A stretch of 64,000 nt of DNA from Pseudomonas sp. MWU16-30317 (GCF_020515695.1 NZ_JAIWJA010000013.1:1-64000), one strand, 5' to 3'; positions 47,008 to 58,724 are shown, counted from the stretch's first letter. A program made the numbers and translations. The notes: a model not told the origin generated them from the letters alone.

Positions 47008-47409
47008 TTACTCCTTGGCGTCTGTTTCCGGACCGTCTTCGGGGTGAAGATTGTCCTCTGCCACGGCACGTTCGATCAGCGCCGACAGGTGGGCACCGCG
47101 CGAAACGCTTTCGTCGTAATGGAAGTGCAATTGCGGCACGCTGCGCAGCTTCATTTCCTTGGCCAACTGCATGCGCAGAAAGCCAGCGGCGGAGTTGAGC
47201 ACCTTGATGCTCTGCTTGATGTCTTCGGCGCTGTCCTCGCCCATCACGGTGATGTACACCTTGGCGTGGCCCACGTCACGGCTGACGTCGACGGCAGTGA
47301 TGGTGACCAGGCCCACGCGGGGATCCTTGACTTCACGACGAATCAATTGTGCCAGCTCGCGCTGCATCTGATCGCCGATCCGTTGGGTACGGCTGTATTC
47401 TTTTGCCAT
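47008..47409 (-). CDS. rbfA: Ribosome-binding factor A
   Basis: RbfA is a KH-fold protein that helps mature the 5' end of 16S rRNA in late 30S assembly. The 133 residues include the family core (RTQRIGDQMQRELAQLIRREVKDPRVG) and a Ser-Val-Pro-Gln-Leu-His-Phe segment. It follows infB after 110 bases containing a strong hairpin and precedes truB by three bases. Confidence 0.96.
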   Translation of the reverse strand: MAKEYSRTQRIGDQMQRELAQLIRREVKDPRVGLVTITAVDVSRDVGHAKVYITVMGEDSAEDIKQSIKVLNSAAGFLRMQLAKEMKLRSVPQLHFHYDESVSRGAHLSALIERAVAEDNLHPEDGPETDAKE

Positions 47410-47436
47410 GTTTCACTACCTGTAACTAGAGCGGCA

Positions 47437-47471
47437 AACGCCCGGTCAGGCATAAAGCCGGACCGGGCGTT
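47437..47471 (-). other. Strong hairpin between infB and rbfA
   Basis: AACGCCCGGTC and GACCGGGCGTT are perfect 11-base inverted arms with a 13-base loop, which contains a further short GGC/GCC pair. No T-run follows, so it probably sets mRNA stability or partial read-through inside the operon. Confidence 0.6.
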
Positions 47472-47519
47472 GCGTTCAGAACCGGGCGAAACATTCGCGC
47501 GGTTCCATGAGCTCGCGGA

Positions 47520-50042
47520 TTAGAGCGTACGAGCCACTTGGACCTTCTCGTAGACTTCGATCTTGTCGCCCGGCTTGACGTCGTTGTAGCTCTTGACGCC
47601 GATACCGCACTCCATGCCAGCACGAACGTCGGAAGCATCGTCCTTGAAGCGACGCAGCGATTCCAGCTCGCCTTCGAAGATAACGATGTCTTCGCGCAGT
47701 ACACGGATCGGACGGTTACGGTAAACCGTACCCTCGATGACCATGCAACCCGCGATCGCACCAAACTTCGGCGAACGGAACACGTCACGCACTTCGGCGA
47801 CACCCAGGATGTTCTCGCGAACATCGCTGCCGAGCATGCCGGTCAGGGCTTTCTTGACGTCTTCAATGATGTCGTAGATCACGTTGTAGTAACGCATATC
47901 CAGACCTTCCTGCTCGACGATCTTGCGCGCGCCGGCATCGGCACGCACGTTGAAGCCGAACACTACTGCATTGGAGGCCAGTGCCAGGTTGGCATCGGAT
48001 TCGGTGATACCACCGACGCCGCCACCGACCACACGCACTTGCACTTCGTCGTTGCCCAGGCCGTTGAGCGCACCTTGCAGCGCTTCGAGCGAACCGCGGA
48101 CGTCGGATTTGAGGACGATGTTGAGCGTCTTCTTCTCTTCCTGGCCCATGTTCTCGAAGATGTTTTCCAGCTTGCCGGCGTGAGCACGGGCCAGCTTGAC
48201 TTCGCGGAACTTGCCTTGACGGAACAGCGCGACTTCACGGGCTTTCTTCTCGTCAGCCACAACGCTCATTTCGTCGCCAGCGTCCGGTGTACCGTCCAGG
48301 CCGAGGATCTCGACAGGGATGGATGGACCAGCTTCCTTGATCGACTTGCCGTTCTCGTCGAGCATGGCACGCACGCGGCCATAGTTCGAACCGACCAGGA
48401 CCATGTCGCCCTGACGCAGGGTACCGTCCTGAACCAGCACGGTGGCCACCGGGCCACGGCCCTTGTCCAGACGGGACTCGACCACCACACCACGGCCAGG
48501 GGCCGAAGGGGTTGCGGTCAGTTCCAGCACTTCGGCTTGCAGCAATACGGCTTCGAGCAGTTCGTCGACGCCAGTACCCGCTTTGGCCGAAACCGGTACG
48601 AATGGAGTGTCGCCACCCCACTCTTCGGAGGTCACGCCGTGCACCGACAGTTCGCTGCGGATGCGATCCAGGTCTGCACCCGGCTTGTCGATCTTGTTGA
48701 CCGCCACGACCAACGGGACGCCAGCTGCCTTGGCATGCTGAACGGCTTCGATGGTTTGCGGCATCACGCCGTCGTCCGCTGCCACCACGAGGATGACGAT
48801 GTCGGTCGCCTTGGCACCACGGGCACGCATAGCGGTAAACGCGGCGTGACCCGGGGTGTCGAGGAAGGTGACCATGCCACGGTCGGTTTCGACGTGGTAG
48901 GCACCGATGTGCTGGGTGATACCACCGGCTTCGCCAGCGGCAACCTTGGCACGACGGATGTAGTCGAGCAGCGACGTTTTACCGTGGTCGACGTGACCCA
49001 TGACGGTCACCACCGGCGCACGTGCAAAGGCTTCGCCTTCGAACTTCAACGATTCGGCCAGGGAGTCTTCCAGGGCGGTGTCGCTGACCAGAGTCACTTT
49101 GTGGCCCAGTTCTTCAGCAACCAGTTGGGCAGTTTCCTGATCCAGTACCTGGTTGATGGTGGCTGGAGTACCCAGCTTGAACATGAACTTGATGACTTCG
49201 GCAGCTTTCACCGACATCTGTGCGGCCAGATCGCCGACCGAGATGGTCTCGCCGATCTGTACGTCACGCACGACAGGGCCGGTCGGGCTCTGGAAACCAT
49301 GAGCGTTGCGCTTTTTCAGCTTGCCCTTGCCACGGCCACCGCGACGGAAGCTGTCGCTTTCTTCTTCGGTGGTGCGCGGAGCGGCACGCGGAGTCGGCGC
49401 CTTCTCCTTGACGGTGGCACGGTGCGGCTGGTTCTTGCGCTCGCCGGCACGGCGGTCGTCTTCACCTTTGGCCTTGTCCGGGCGACGTGGCGGTTCTTCA
49501 CGCTTGCGCTCGCCAGCCGGGGCAGGCGCCGGGGCTTGTGCGACGAAAGCGTCGGAAGCCACAGGGGCCGGTGCAGCGGCCGGAGCTGCTGCAGGTGCCG
49601 GGGCTGCTGGAGCAGCGGCGGCGCCTTGCGGCGCGTTCGAGGCTTCCTGAGGAGCCTTCGAGCGTGCTTCTGCCTCTGCCTTCTGGCGCACAGCGGCTTC
49701 GGCCGCACGGCGCTCTTCGAGCTCGCGCTTCTGCTCGGCCTGGATTTCTTCCGGGCTGCGCTGAACGAAAACTTTCTTCTTGCGTACTTCTACGCTGATG
49801 CTTTTGCTACCTGCTACACGCAGGGTGCTCGTGGTTTTGCGCTGCAAGGTGATCTTGCGCGGTTCTTCCACTTTTACCTTGTGGCTGCTTTTCAAATGAG
49901 CCAGCAGAGCCTGCTTCTCATTATCGGTCACAACTTGTCCGGCGTCGGTGTGCGGCAGACCTGCCTCACGCATCTGCTGTAACAGGCGCTCTACCGGTGC
50001 AGCGACCTCTTTGGCCAGTTCATTCACCGTGACTTGCGTCAT
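47520..50042 (-). CDS. infB: Translation initiation factor IF-2
   Basis: IF-2 is the GTPase that places initiator tRNA (a gene is at 52198) on the 30S subunit and joins the 50S. The 840 residues have two IF2N domains (about 1-50 and 263-315) and an Ala/Pro/Glu-rich linker (95-245). The G domain carries GHVDHGKT at 349-356, DTPGH and NKIDKPG, and domains II to IV follow. It lies 27 bases after nusA. Confidence 0.97.
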   Translation of the reverse strand: MTQVTVNELAKEVAAPVERLLQQMREAGLPHTDAGQVVTDNEKQALLAHLKSSHKVKVEEPRKITLQRKTTSTLRVAGSKSISVEVRKKKVFVQRSPEEIQAEQKRELEERRAAEAAVRQKAEAEARSKAPQEASNAPQGAAAAPAAPAPAAAPAAAPAPVASDAFVAQAPAPAPAGERKREEPPRRPDKAKGEDDRRAGERKNQPHRATVKEKAPTPRAAPRTTEEESDSFRRGGRGKGKLKKRNAHGFQSPTGPVVRDVQIGETISVGDLAAQMSVKAAEVIKFMFKLGTPATINQVLDQETAQLVAEELGHKVTLVSDTALEDSLAESLKFEGEAFARAPVVTVMGHVDHGKTSLLDYIRRAKVAAGEAGGITQHIGAYHVETDRGMVTFLDTPGHAAFTAMRARGAKATDIVILVVAADDGVMPQTIEAVQHAKAAGVPLVVAVNKIDKPGADLDRIRSELSVHGVTSEEWGGDTPFVPVSAKAGTGVDELLEAVLLQAEVLELTATPSAPGRGVVVESRLDKGRGPVATVLVQDGTLRQGDMVLVGSNYGRVRAMLDENGKSIKEAGPSIPVEILGLDGTPDAGDEMSVVADEKKAREVALFRQGKFREVKLARAHAGKLENIFENMGQEEKKTLNIVLKSDVRGSLEALQGALNGLGNDEVQVRVVGGGVGGITESDANLALASNAVVFGFNVRADAGARKIVEQEGLDMRYYNVIYDIIEDVKKALTGMLGSDVRENILGVAEVRDVFRSPKFGAIAGCMVIEGTVYRNRPIRVLREDIVIFEGELESLRRFKDDASDVRAGMECGIGVKSYNDVKPGDKIEVYEKVQVARTL

Positions 50043-50069
50043 GCACTTCTCTCCTCAGGCCGCGCCTAC

Positions 50070-51551
50070 TTACTCGAACCAGTGGGCTCGGGCGGCCATG
50101 ATCAACTTGCCGGCACGATCTTGGTCAATGCCGTCGATGTCGAGCAGATCGTCAATAGACTGCTCGGCCAGGTCTTCGCGGGTAATTACGCCGCGCACCG
50201 CCAGTTCCATCGCCAAATCCTTGTCCATACCCTCAAGCGAGAGCAGGTCTTCGGCCGGATGGGCGTCTGCCAGCTTTTCCTCTGTAGCGATGGCTTTGGT
50301 CAACAAACGATCCTTGGCACGAGCGCGAAGCTCGTTGACGATATCTTCGTCAAAGCCGTCGATGTTGAGCATTTCTTCCAACGGTACGTAGGCAATCTCT
50401 TCCAGGCTGGTGAAGCCTTCATCAACCAGCACCTGCGCCAGCTCTTCGTCGACTTCCAGCTCGTCGATGAAGTTGCGCAGGATGTCGCCGGTTTCTGCTT
50501 GCTGCTTGGCCTGGATGTCCGATTCGGTCATCACGTTCAGGGTCCAACCGGTCAGTTGGCTGGCCAGGCGGACGTTCTGTCCACCACGACCAATCGCTTG
50601 AGCCAGGTTGTCTGCGCCGACCGCGATGTCCATGGCATGGGCATCTTCATCAACGATGATGGCGGCCACTTCGGCAGGCGACATCGCGTTGATCACGAAT
50701 TGCGCAGGGTTATCGTCCCAGAGAACGATGTCGACACGCTCGCCGCCCAGTTCACCCGAAACGGCCTGTACGCGGGAACCGCGCATACCGATGCAGGCGC
50801 CCTGAGGATCGATACGCTTGTCCTTGGAACGTACGGCGATCTTGGCTCGGGAGCCAGGATCACGAGACGCAGCCATGACTTCGATCAGCCCTTCGGCGAT
50901 TTCCGGCACTTCGATGCGGAACAGTTCGATCAGCATTTCTGGCGCAGTACGCGACAGAATCAGCTGCGGACCGCGATTCTCGGTGCGGATTTCCTTGAGC
51001 AGTGCACGCAAGCGCACGCCCACCCGGAAAGTTTCCCGGGAAATAATGTCTTCACGGGCCAGCAACGCTTCCGCGTTGTTGCCCAGGTCGACGATGACAT
51101 TGTCACGGGTGACCTTCTTGACGGTCCCGGAGATGATCTCGCCGAGACGCTCGCGATAGGCATCGACCACTTGAGCACGTTCGGCTTCGCGAACTTTCTG
51201 CACGATGACCTGTTTGGCGGTCTGGGCAGCGATACGGCCGAATTCGATCGAATCGATCTTTTCTTCGACTACTTCACCGACCTGAGCGCCAGGGTGCGAG
51301 ATTTCCACCTTGCTTGGCCAGGTCTCGATGGCCGGATCGTCAAGATCAGCCTCCTCGACCACAGTCCAGCGACGGAACGTCTCATAGGCACCGGTGTGGC
51401 GGTTGATTTCCACACGCAGGTCAACTTCGTCTTCAAAACGCTTTTTGGTGGCCGTAGCCAGCGCTATTTCCAGCGCCTCAAAAATAACGCCCGCCGGTAC
51501 GCCCTTTTCATTGGATACCGACTCAACAACCAGCAGTACTTCTTTGCTCAT
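50070..51551 (-). CDS. nusA: Transcription termination/antitermination protein NusA
   Basis: NusA binds RNA polymerase and modulates pausing, termination and rRNA antitermination. From MSKEVLLVVE at 51551 it has 493 residues: the N-terminal polymerase-binding domain, S1 (about 135-200), KH1 and KH2 (SELSVHG-like GLYxG loops and AIGRGGQNVRLASQLTG), and two C-terminal acidic helical repeats as in E. coli. Upstream in-frame MRKARRT is rejected. It belongs to the rimP-nusA-infB operon. Confidence 0.97.
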   Translation of the reverse strand: MSKEVLLVVESVSNEKGVPAGVIFEALEIALATATKKRFEDEVDLRVEINRHTGAYETFRRWTVVEEADLDDPAIETWPSKVEISHPGAQVGEVVEEKIDSIEFGRIAAQTAKQVIVQKVREAERAQVVDAYRERLGEIISGTVKKVTRDNVIVDLGNNAEALLAREDIISRETFRVGVRLRALLKEIRTENRGPQLILSRTAPEMLIELFRIEVPEIAEGLIEVMAASRDPGSRAKIAVRSKDKRIDPQGACIGMRGSRVQAVSGELGGERVDIVLWDDNPAQFVINAMSPAEVAAIIVDEDAHAMDIAVGADNLAQAIGRGGQNVRLASQLTGWTLNVMTESDIQAKQQAETGDILRNFIDELEVDEELAQVLVDEGFTSLEEIAYVPLEEMLNIDGFDEDIVNELRARAKDRLLTKAIATEEKLADAHPAEDLLSLEGMDKDLAMELAVRGVITREDLAEQSIDDLLDIDGIDQDRAGKLIMAARAHWFE

Positions 51552-51599
51552 CGTACGCCTCGCCTTTCGCAAGCCATTTGGATCCGCGGGATCCGCGTC

Positions 51600-52058
51600 T
51601 CAGTCAAAACTGGGAATAATGTTGGCCTTGTCGACCATATCGATCGGCAACAGGAACTCGTGATCGTCTACCTGGACTACCACATCCTGTTCCTCCACCC
51701 CGCGGAGAAAACCCTGAAAGTTGCGTCGCCCTTCGAAGGGCGAACGCAGCTTGATCTTCACTTGTTCGCCGACAAATTGGGCAAACTGTTCAAGAGTGAA
51801 CAGCGGGCGCTCCATGCCGGGAGAAGAAACTTCAAGGGTGTACTCGACGGAGATAGGATCTTCAACGTCCAGTACGCCGCTGATCTGGCGGCTGACGATT
51901 GCACAGTCATCCACCAGCACGCCGCCTTCCTTGTCGATATAGACACGCAACAAAGAATGGCGACCTTGAGCGGAAAATTCGATCCCCCAGCATTCATAGC
52001 CAAGGGCCACGACCACCGGGGCCAACAAGGCCTGCAACTGTTCTAGCTTGCTCGACAC
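51600..52058 (-). CDS. rimP: Ribosome maturation factor RimP
   Basis: RimP assists 30S assembly around S12 and the 16S 5' domain. A GTG start at 52058 gives 152 residues, the usual Pseudomonas length; GAGGGGG lies six bases upstream, whereas ATG codons at 52082 and 52076 have no such site. The N-terminal alpha/beta domain (YECWGIEFSAQG, LLRVYID) and the C-terminal SH3-like domain are both present. It is the first gene of the nusA-infB operon. Confidence 0.94.
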   Translation of the reverse strand: MSSKLEQLQALLAPVVVALGYECWGIEFSAQGRHSLLRVYIDKEGGVLVDDCAIVSRQISGVLDVEDPISVEYTLEVSSPGMERPLFTLEQFAQFVGEQVKIKLRSPFEGRRNFQGFLRGVEEQDVVVQVDDHEFLLPIDMVDKANIIPSFD

Positions 52059-52165
52059 CTGAACCCCCTCGTGCATGTTCATGCATGCTAATGCAAATAA
52101 AAAATGGGCGAAGCGCCCATCCCGGATACGCCGTTGAATACCGACGCAAAGACTGTCCAGCCAAC

Positions 52166-52188
52166 AAAAAGCCCCTAAAAAGGGGCTC
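52166..52188 (-). terminator. Terminator after the initiator tRNA gene
   Basis: AGCCCCT / AGGGGCT with a short T-rich loop is followed by five T on the minus strand, ten bases after the tRNA CCA. Confidence 0.8.
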
Positions 52189-52197
52189 TGCTAAAAC

Positions 52198-52274
<77 letters not shown>

Positions 52275-52338
52275 ACAAAGCTGGGGCGAAAGTATAAGAC
52301 CGAACCCCTGTCGGGGTCAATCCAGCCTTTCACCGACA

Positions 52339-52360
52339 AGAAAGCCCGCATCTGCGGGCT
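52339..52360 (-). terminator. Terminator after tRNA-Leu
   Basis: GCCCGCA / TGCGGGC forms a 7-bp stem with a two-base centre followed by TTTCTT, between the two tRNA genes, so each tRNA can end separately. Confidence 0.7.
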
Positions 52361-52372
52361 CCCCTGATTAAT

Positions 52373-52458
52373 TGGTACCGAGAAGGGGACTCGAACCCCT
52401 ACACCCTATGGGCACAACCACCTCAAGGTTGCGTGTCTACCAATTCCACCACCTCGGC
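52373..52458 (-). tRNA. tRNA-Leu (GAG)
   Basis: This 86-base class II tRNA has a long variable arm. The anticodon arm CAACC-TTGAGGT-GGTTG gives anticodon GAG, reading CUC and CUU. The acceptor stem GCCGAGG pairs with the TCTCGGT side, and CCA is encoded. It lies directly after secG, as in other pseudomonads. Confidence 0.95.
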
Positions 52459-52503
52459 AATACAACTTTTACTACCCGTACAACCATGATGCCCTTGCGA
52501 GTA

Positions 52504-52884
52504 TCACTTTTGCTCTTGAGCAGGAGGGACGTCAGATTTCACATCACTCTTTTGCTCTTGAAGCACCGGAACATCATCTGAAACCGGCTTTTGCTTTGGA
52601 ACCACAACCGCTGGAACTTGAGGGAGACCTACTTGAGTCAGCTGGTGAGCTTTCTCTTTAGCAAAGTAACCTAACCCCAGGCTGGTTATGAAAAAACATG
52701 CAGCTAGTATAGCAGTAAACTTACTAAGAAAGGTAGAGGAACCTTGGCCTCCGAAGACAGTATTTGATGCACCTGCTCCGAACGACGCGCCAGCGTCCGC
52801 ACCTTTACCCTGCTGCAGCAAAACCAGAGCAACTACGCCCAGGGCACCCAGCAGATGAAAAACGACTACGACTGTTTCCAGCAT
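52504..52884 (-). CDS. secG: Preprotein translocase subunit SecG
   Basis: SecG is the auxiliary subunit of the SecYEG channel in the inner membrane. From MLETVVVVFHLL it has 126 residues with two membrane helices (3-20 and about 52-70) around the conserved loop GADAGASFGAGASNTVFG. The tail after residue 75 is polar with a repeated Gln-Glu-Gln-Lys-type element (QEQKSDV, AQEQK). The stop-start gap to tpiA is four bases. Confidence 0.94.
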   Translation of the reverse strand: MLETVVVVFHLLGALGVVALVLLQQGKGADAGASFGAGASNTVFGGQGSSTFLSKFTAILAACFFITSLGLGYFAKEKAHQLTQVGLPQVPAVVVPKQKPVSDDVPVLQEQKSDVKSDVPPAQEQK

Positions 52885-52888
52885 TTTC

Positions 52889-53644
52889 TCAGTTTCCCGC
52901 GGCGCGAATGATCGCACCGAACTCATCTGCATTCAGGGAAGCTCCACCAATGAGCCCCCCATCGATATCCGGCATGCCGAACAGCTCAGCCGCATTGGCC
53001 GCCTTCACGCTGCCGCCGTATAGAAGTCGCGTATTACCCGCCACTTCAGAATTCTTTGCCGCCAGCTGCGCGCGGATGGCTGCGTGCACATCCTGCGCTT
53101 GCTGCGGCGAGGCCGTGAGGCCCGTGCCGATGGCCCATACAGGCTCATAAGCGATGATCGCGTTGACGAAAGCGTCGATACCCAGGGCATCAATCACGCT
53201 ATCGATCTGCCGACCGACTACTGCAAGGGTCTTGTCCGCCTCGCGCTCTTCCAGGGTTTCCCCTACACAGAGCACCGGAGTCAAGCCACTGGCCTGGGCT
53301 GCTGCAAACTTTCGCACCAGCAGCTCATCGGATTCGGCAAAGATCTGCCGACGCTCCGAGTGCCCTACCAGCACCAGCTTGCAACCGGCTTCCGCCAACT
53401 GCGCCGGCGAGATCTCGCCGGTCAACGCACCCTGCTCGGCTTGCTGGGCACTGTTCTGCCCACCGACCACAATCGACTGTCCTTGCAGGCCAGCGACGAC
53501 GCGATCGATATACAACGCCGGCGGGAACACCGCCACGTCGACCGAACCCGGCAGAGACAGATTGCTCAGTCCCTTGATCAGCTCAGCGACGCTGTTGCCG
53601 GTACCGTGCATTTTCCAGTTACCTGCTACCATCGTGCGACGCAT
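52889..53644 (-). CDS. tpiA: Triosephosphate isomerase
   Basis: TpiA interconverts dihydroxyacetone phosphate and glyceraldehyde-3-phosphate. The 251 residues form a TIM barrel with Lys11 in GNWKMHG, His in LVGHSERRQ and the catalytic Glu in AYEPVWAIGTG; the phosphate-binding GGSVKAANA is intact. GAGGTAC precedes the ATG. It is followed by secG and preceded by glmM. Confidence 0.97.
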   Translation of the reverse strand: MRRTMVAGNWKMHGTGNSVAELIKGLSNLSLPGSVDVAVFPPALYIDRVVAGLQGQSIVVGGQNSAQQAEQGALTGEISPAQLAEAGCKLVLVGHSERRQIFAESDELLVRKFAAAQASGLTPVLCVGETLEEREADKTLAVVGRQIDSVIDALGIDAFVNAIIAYEPVWAIGTGLTASPQQAQDVHAAIRAQLAAKNSEVAGNTRLLYGGSVKAANAAELFGMPDIDGGLIGGASLNADEFGAIIRAAGN

Positions 53645-53710
53645 GCTGTACCTCGTCGGTCAAAGTGGGCGCAGATGTTACCCAACCAGATCATCACTGG
53701 CAAGCCGTAT

Positions 53711-55051
53711 TCAGGCGCAAACTTCACTTACCAGTTTTGCCAGCTCGTCGGCGTAGCCACGAACCTGCTTTTCATCGTCGCCTTCGACCATGACACGCAC
53801 CAGTGGCTCGGTGCCGGACTTGCGCAGCAGCACTCGACCACGACCGCCCATTGCAGCGGTCACGCGCTCACAGGCCTCCTTGACCGCAGGGTGCTCGCAA
53901 GGGTCGACATCCCCCCCGGCAAAACGCACATTGACCAACACCTGCGGGCACTTGCGCACCCCCTGACGGGCGTGAGCAAGGCTCTCGTCACGGCGCCTGA
54001 GCGCCAACAGCACCTGCAGCGCAGCGATGATCGCATCCCCGGTAGTGGTGTGCTGGCAGCACACCACATGGCCGGAATTTTCGCCGCCCAACTGCCAGTC
54101 ACGCTCCTTGAGCTCGGCCATCACGTAGCGATCGCCGACCTTGGCGCGCACAAACGGAATCGCCAGATCCTGCAACGCCAGTTCCAGGCCGAGATTGCTC
54201 ATCAAGGTGCCGACCACGCCACCATTGAGACGGCCGCGCTCTTGCAGGTCGCGGGCAATGATGAACAGCAACTCGTCACCGTCGACGATAGCGCCCGTGT
54301 GATCGACCATAAGCACGCGATCGCCATCGCCGTCGAAGGCGATGCCCAGATCGGCGTGACCGATCAGTACAGCGGCCTGGAGGGCCTCCATGTGGGTCGA
54401 ACCGCAATTGTCATTGATGTTCAGGCCATCAGGCGCTGCGGACAGCACGGTCACGTTCGCGCCGAGCTCACGGAACACATTGGGGGCAACTTTGTAGGTG
54501 GCGCCATGAGCACAGTCGACCACCAGCTTGAGGCCGGCGAAGTCGGTGCTGCTGGGCACGCTGCTCTTGCAGAATTCGATGTAACGGCCCGCCGCGTCGT
54601 TGATCCGCGATACCTTGCCCAGCTTGCTGGACTCGGCCACGGTCATCGGTGCGTCCATCAACTCTTCGATCATCGATTCGATCTCGTCGGGCAGCTTGGT
54701 GCCCTGCCCCGAGAAAAACTTGATGCCGTTGTCGTCGTGCGGGTTATGCGAAGCGCTGATGACGATGCCCGCCTCGGCATGAAAGGTGCGCGTCAGATAA
54801 GCGATCGCCGGGGTCGGCATCGGCCCCAGCAGCATGACATCGGCACCCGCGGCAGAAAGACCGGCCTCCAGGGCGGATTCGAACATGTATCCGGAGATCC
54901 GCGTGTCCTTGCCCACCAGCACCCGGCAGGCGCCCATCTTGCGGAACGCCATGCCAGCCGCCCAGCCCAGTTTGAGCATGAAGTCGGGAGTGATCGGATA
55001 CTCGCCAACACGCCCACGAATACCGTCGGTGCCAAAATACTTTCTGCTCAT
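53711..55051 (-). CDS. glmM: Phosphoglucosamine mutase
   Basis: GlmM converts glucosamine-6-phosphate to glucosamine-1-phosphate for UDP-GlcNAc, peptidoglycan and LPS. From MSRKYFGTDG at 55051 it has 446 residues. The active phosphoserine is Ser101 in ISASHNP, the metal site is in AFDGDGDRV, and the sugar specificity loop and C-terminal phosphate-binding RKSGTEPLVRVM are present. folP lies upstream in the same direction, which is the conserved order. Confidence 0.97.
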   Translation of the reverse strand: MSRKYFGTDGIRGRVGEYPITPDFMLKLGWAAGMAFRKMGACRVLVGKDTRISGYMFESALEAGLSAAGADVMLLGPMPTPAIAYLTRTFHAEAGIVISASHNPHDDNGIKFFSGQGTKLPDEIESMIEELMDAPMTVAESSKLGKVSRINDAAGRYIEFCKSSVPSSTDFAGLKLVVDCAHGATYKVAPNVFRELGANVTVLSAAPDGLNINDNCGSTHMEALQAAVLIGHADLGIAFDGDGDRVLMVDHTGAIVDGDELLFIIARDLQERGRLNGGVVGTLMSNLGLELALQDLAIPFVRAKVGDRYVMAELKERDWQLGGENSGHVVCCQHTTTGDAIIAALQVLLALRRRDESLAHARQGVRKCPQVLVNVRFAGGDVDPCEHPAVKEACERVTAAMGGRGRVLLRKSGTEPLVRVMVEGDDEKQVRGYADELAKLVSEVCA

Positions 55052-55104
55052 CAATTTCAATCCTGTCTTGTTCGGCAACGCCGTTCGGCGTTGTGCTCGG
55101 GCGC

Positions 55105-55956
55105 CTATTCGGCGGCTTCGACCGCTGCAATCATACGCACTACATCGACCGTTTCAGCCACGTCATGCACACGCAAGATGCGCGCACCCTTGAACATGGC
55201 CATGGCTGCCAAGGCCAGGCTGCCGCTCAGGCGCTGATCGACCGTGCGGTTCAAGGCGCGTCCCACCATACTCTTGCGCGACACGCCGACCAGCAGCGGG
55301 CGCCCGAGGGCGTGCAGGGCTTCCATGTGACGGAACAGGCTCAAGTTGTGCTCATGGGTCTTGGCAAAGCCAAAACCCGGGTCCAGGACGACACGCTCGA
55401 CTGGTATACCCGCCGCCACACAGGCCTGCATGCGCTCATCCAGAAAAGCACTGACCTCACCCACCAGGTCATCGTAATGAGGCGAGTCCTGCATGTCACC
55501 CGGTTCGCCGAGCATGTGCATCAGACACACGGGCAAGCCAGTGTCGGCTGCCGCTTGCAAGGCGCCAGGGCGACGCAGGGAGCGCACATCGTTGATCAAG
55601 CCGGCGCCCAGGCGCGCGGTTTCGCTGATGACCTGCGGCGTGGAGGTGTCGACCGAGATGATGACGTCCAGCTCCCGCGCGATGGCATCGACCACCGGCG
55701 CCACACGGTCAAGCTCCTCGGCGACGCCCACCACTTTCGCACCAGGGCGAGTTGACTCGCCACCGACATCGATCAGTGTCGCGCCGGCTTCGACCATCGC
55801 AACGGCATGCCGAATGGCCAAGTCGCGCTGAGCGAAGCGGCCACCATCGGAGAACGAATCGGGAGTGATATTGAGGATACCCATGACATGGGTACGGGAC
55901 AAATCAAGAACCCGGTTGCCACAAGGCAACCGGGTCGGGTGTAGCGTGGATATCAT
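55105..55956 (-). CDS. folP: Dihydropteroate synthase
   Basis: FolP joins the pterin pyrophosphate made by FolK to p-aminobenzoate and is the sulfonamide target. The 283 residues include MGILNITPDSFSDGG and DVGGESTRPGA, the two pterin-binding loops, and VLDPGFGFAKT. AAGGTTTGAC precedes the ATG at 55956. It follows ftsH after 23 bases and precedes glmM. Confidence 0.96.
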   Translation of the reverse strand: MISTLHPTRLPCGNRVLDLSRTHVMGILNITPDSFSDGGRFAQRDLAIRHAVAMVEAGATLIDVGGESTRPGAKVVGVAEELDRVAPVVDAIARELDVIISVDTSTPQVISETARLGAGLINDVRSLRRPGALQAAADTGLPVCLMHMLGEPGDMQDSPHYDDLVGEVSAFLDERMQACVAAGIPVERVVLDPGFGFAKTHEHNLSLFRHMEALHALGRPLLVGVSRKSMVGRALNRTVDQRLSGSLALAAMAMFKGARILRVHDVAETVDVVRMIAAVEAAE

Positions 55957-55979
55957 GTCAAACCTTGGGGCCGGAGACC

Positions 55980-57890
<1,911 letters not shown>

Positions 57891-58088
57891 ATCGTTCAAT
57901 TCACTACCCTCTGAAGCAAGCCACCGGGGCAGACGTGCCTCGCATGATAATCATCGGCCTAACTTACACGACACTTTCATAGTCTGCAGACACAGTCTGT
58001 AACCCTTTGTAAAGCATTGACTACAATATTGGCCTATGTGCTGACCAATCGCCCCATTGAAAATATCAATCAATGAGGCTCAGCGCCC

Positions 58089-58724
58089 CTATTGTTGCTC
58101 GTTGCCACCGCGGAACCCGCGGCCCAGAAGGTATTGCTCGCGAGAGCGATCCCGGGAGGAGTCAGGTTTACGTACCTGAACCTTGTCAAACATCTGCCGA
58201 ACGGTCTTGTGATAGACGTCGATGCCTTCGCCCTGAAAGATCTTGATCAGGAAGTCGCCACCCGGCTTGAGCACCCGGCTTGCGAGGTCCAGTGCCAGTT
58301 CACAAAGGAACATGGCCTTGGGCATATCGACGGCCGGCATTCCACTCATATTGGGTGCCATGTCGGAAATAACAAGGTCTACCTGCGAATTACCTACCGC
58401 TTCGAGAATCTGCGCCAGCACGGCGTCCTCGGTGAAATCGCCCTGAATGAAGGTCACGTCAGGGATGCTGTCCATTTCCAGGATGTCGGAGGCGATCAAC
58501 CGACCCTGACCGCCGATCAGCCGGCTGGTGACCTGCGACCAGCCGCCCGGCGCGGCGCCGAGGTCGATCACACTCATGCCAGGACGGATGATCCGGTCCT
58601 TTTCCTGGATCTCCAGGAGCTTGTAGCTCGCACGGGAGCGGTAACCATCCTTCTGCGCCATCTTGACGTAAGGATCGTTGAAATGTTCTTTCAGCCAACC
58701 AAGACTGGTTTTGGAACGGGCCAC
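58089..58724 (-). CDS. rlmE: 23S rRNA (uridine(2552)-2'-O)-methyltransferase
   Basis: RlmE (RrmJ/FtsJ) methylates U2552 in the A-loop of 23S rRNA in the assembled 50S subunit. The 211 residues have the SAM motif DLGAAPGGWSQV and the catalytic Lys-Asp-Lys-Glu elements (RSRASYKLLE, SDMAPNMSG, LIKIFQGEG). The start is GTG at 58724 with GAGGTG upstream. It precedes ftsH by 198 bases and diverges from yhbY, as in E. coli. Confidence 0.96.
   Translation of the reverse strand: MARSKTSLGWLKEHFNDPYVKMAQKDGYRSRASYKLLEIQEKDRIIRPGMSVIDLGAAPGGWSQVTSRLIGGQGRLIASDILEMDSIPDVTFIQGDFTEDAVLAQILEAVGNSQVDLVISDMAPNMSGMPAVDMPKAMFLCELALDLASRVLKPGGDFLIKIFQGEGIDVYHKTVRQMFDKVQVRKPDSSRDRSREQYLLGRGFRGGNEQQ

Noticed and set aside
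47538..49982. An 814-codon open frame on the plus strand
   Set aside because: It is antisense to infB, which is certain from its GTPase motifs.
53084..55237. A 717-codon open frame on the plus strand
   Set aside because: It is antisense to tpiA, glmM and folP, crosses gene boundaries, and has no family features; it reflects high GC and codon bias.
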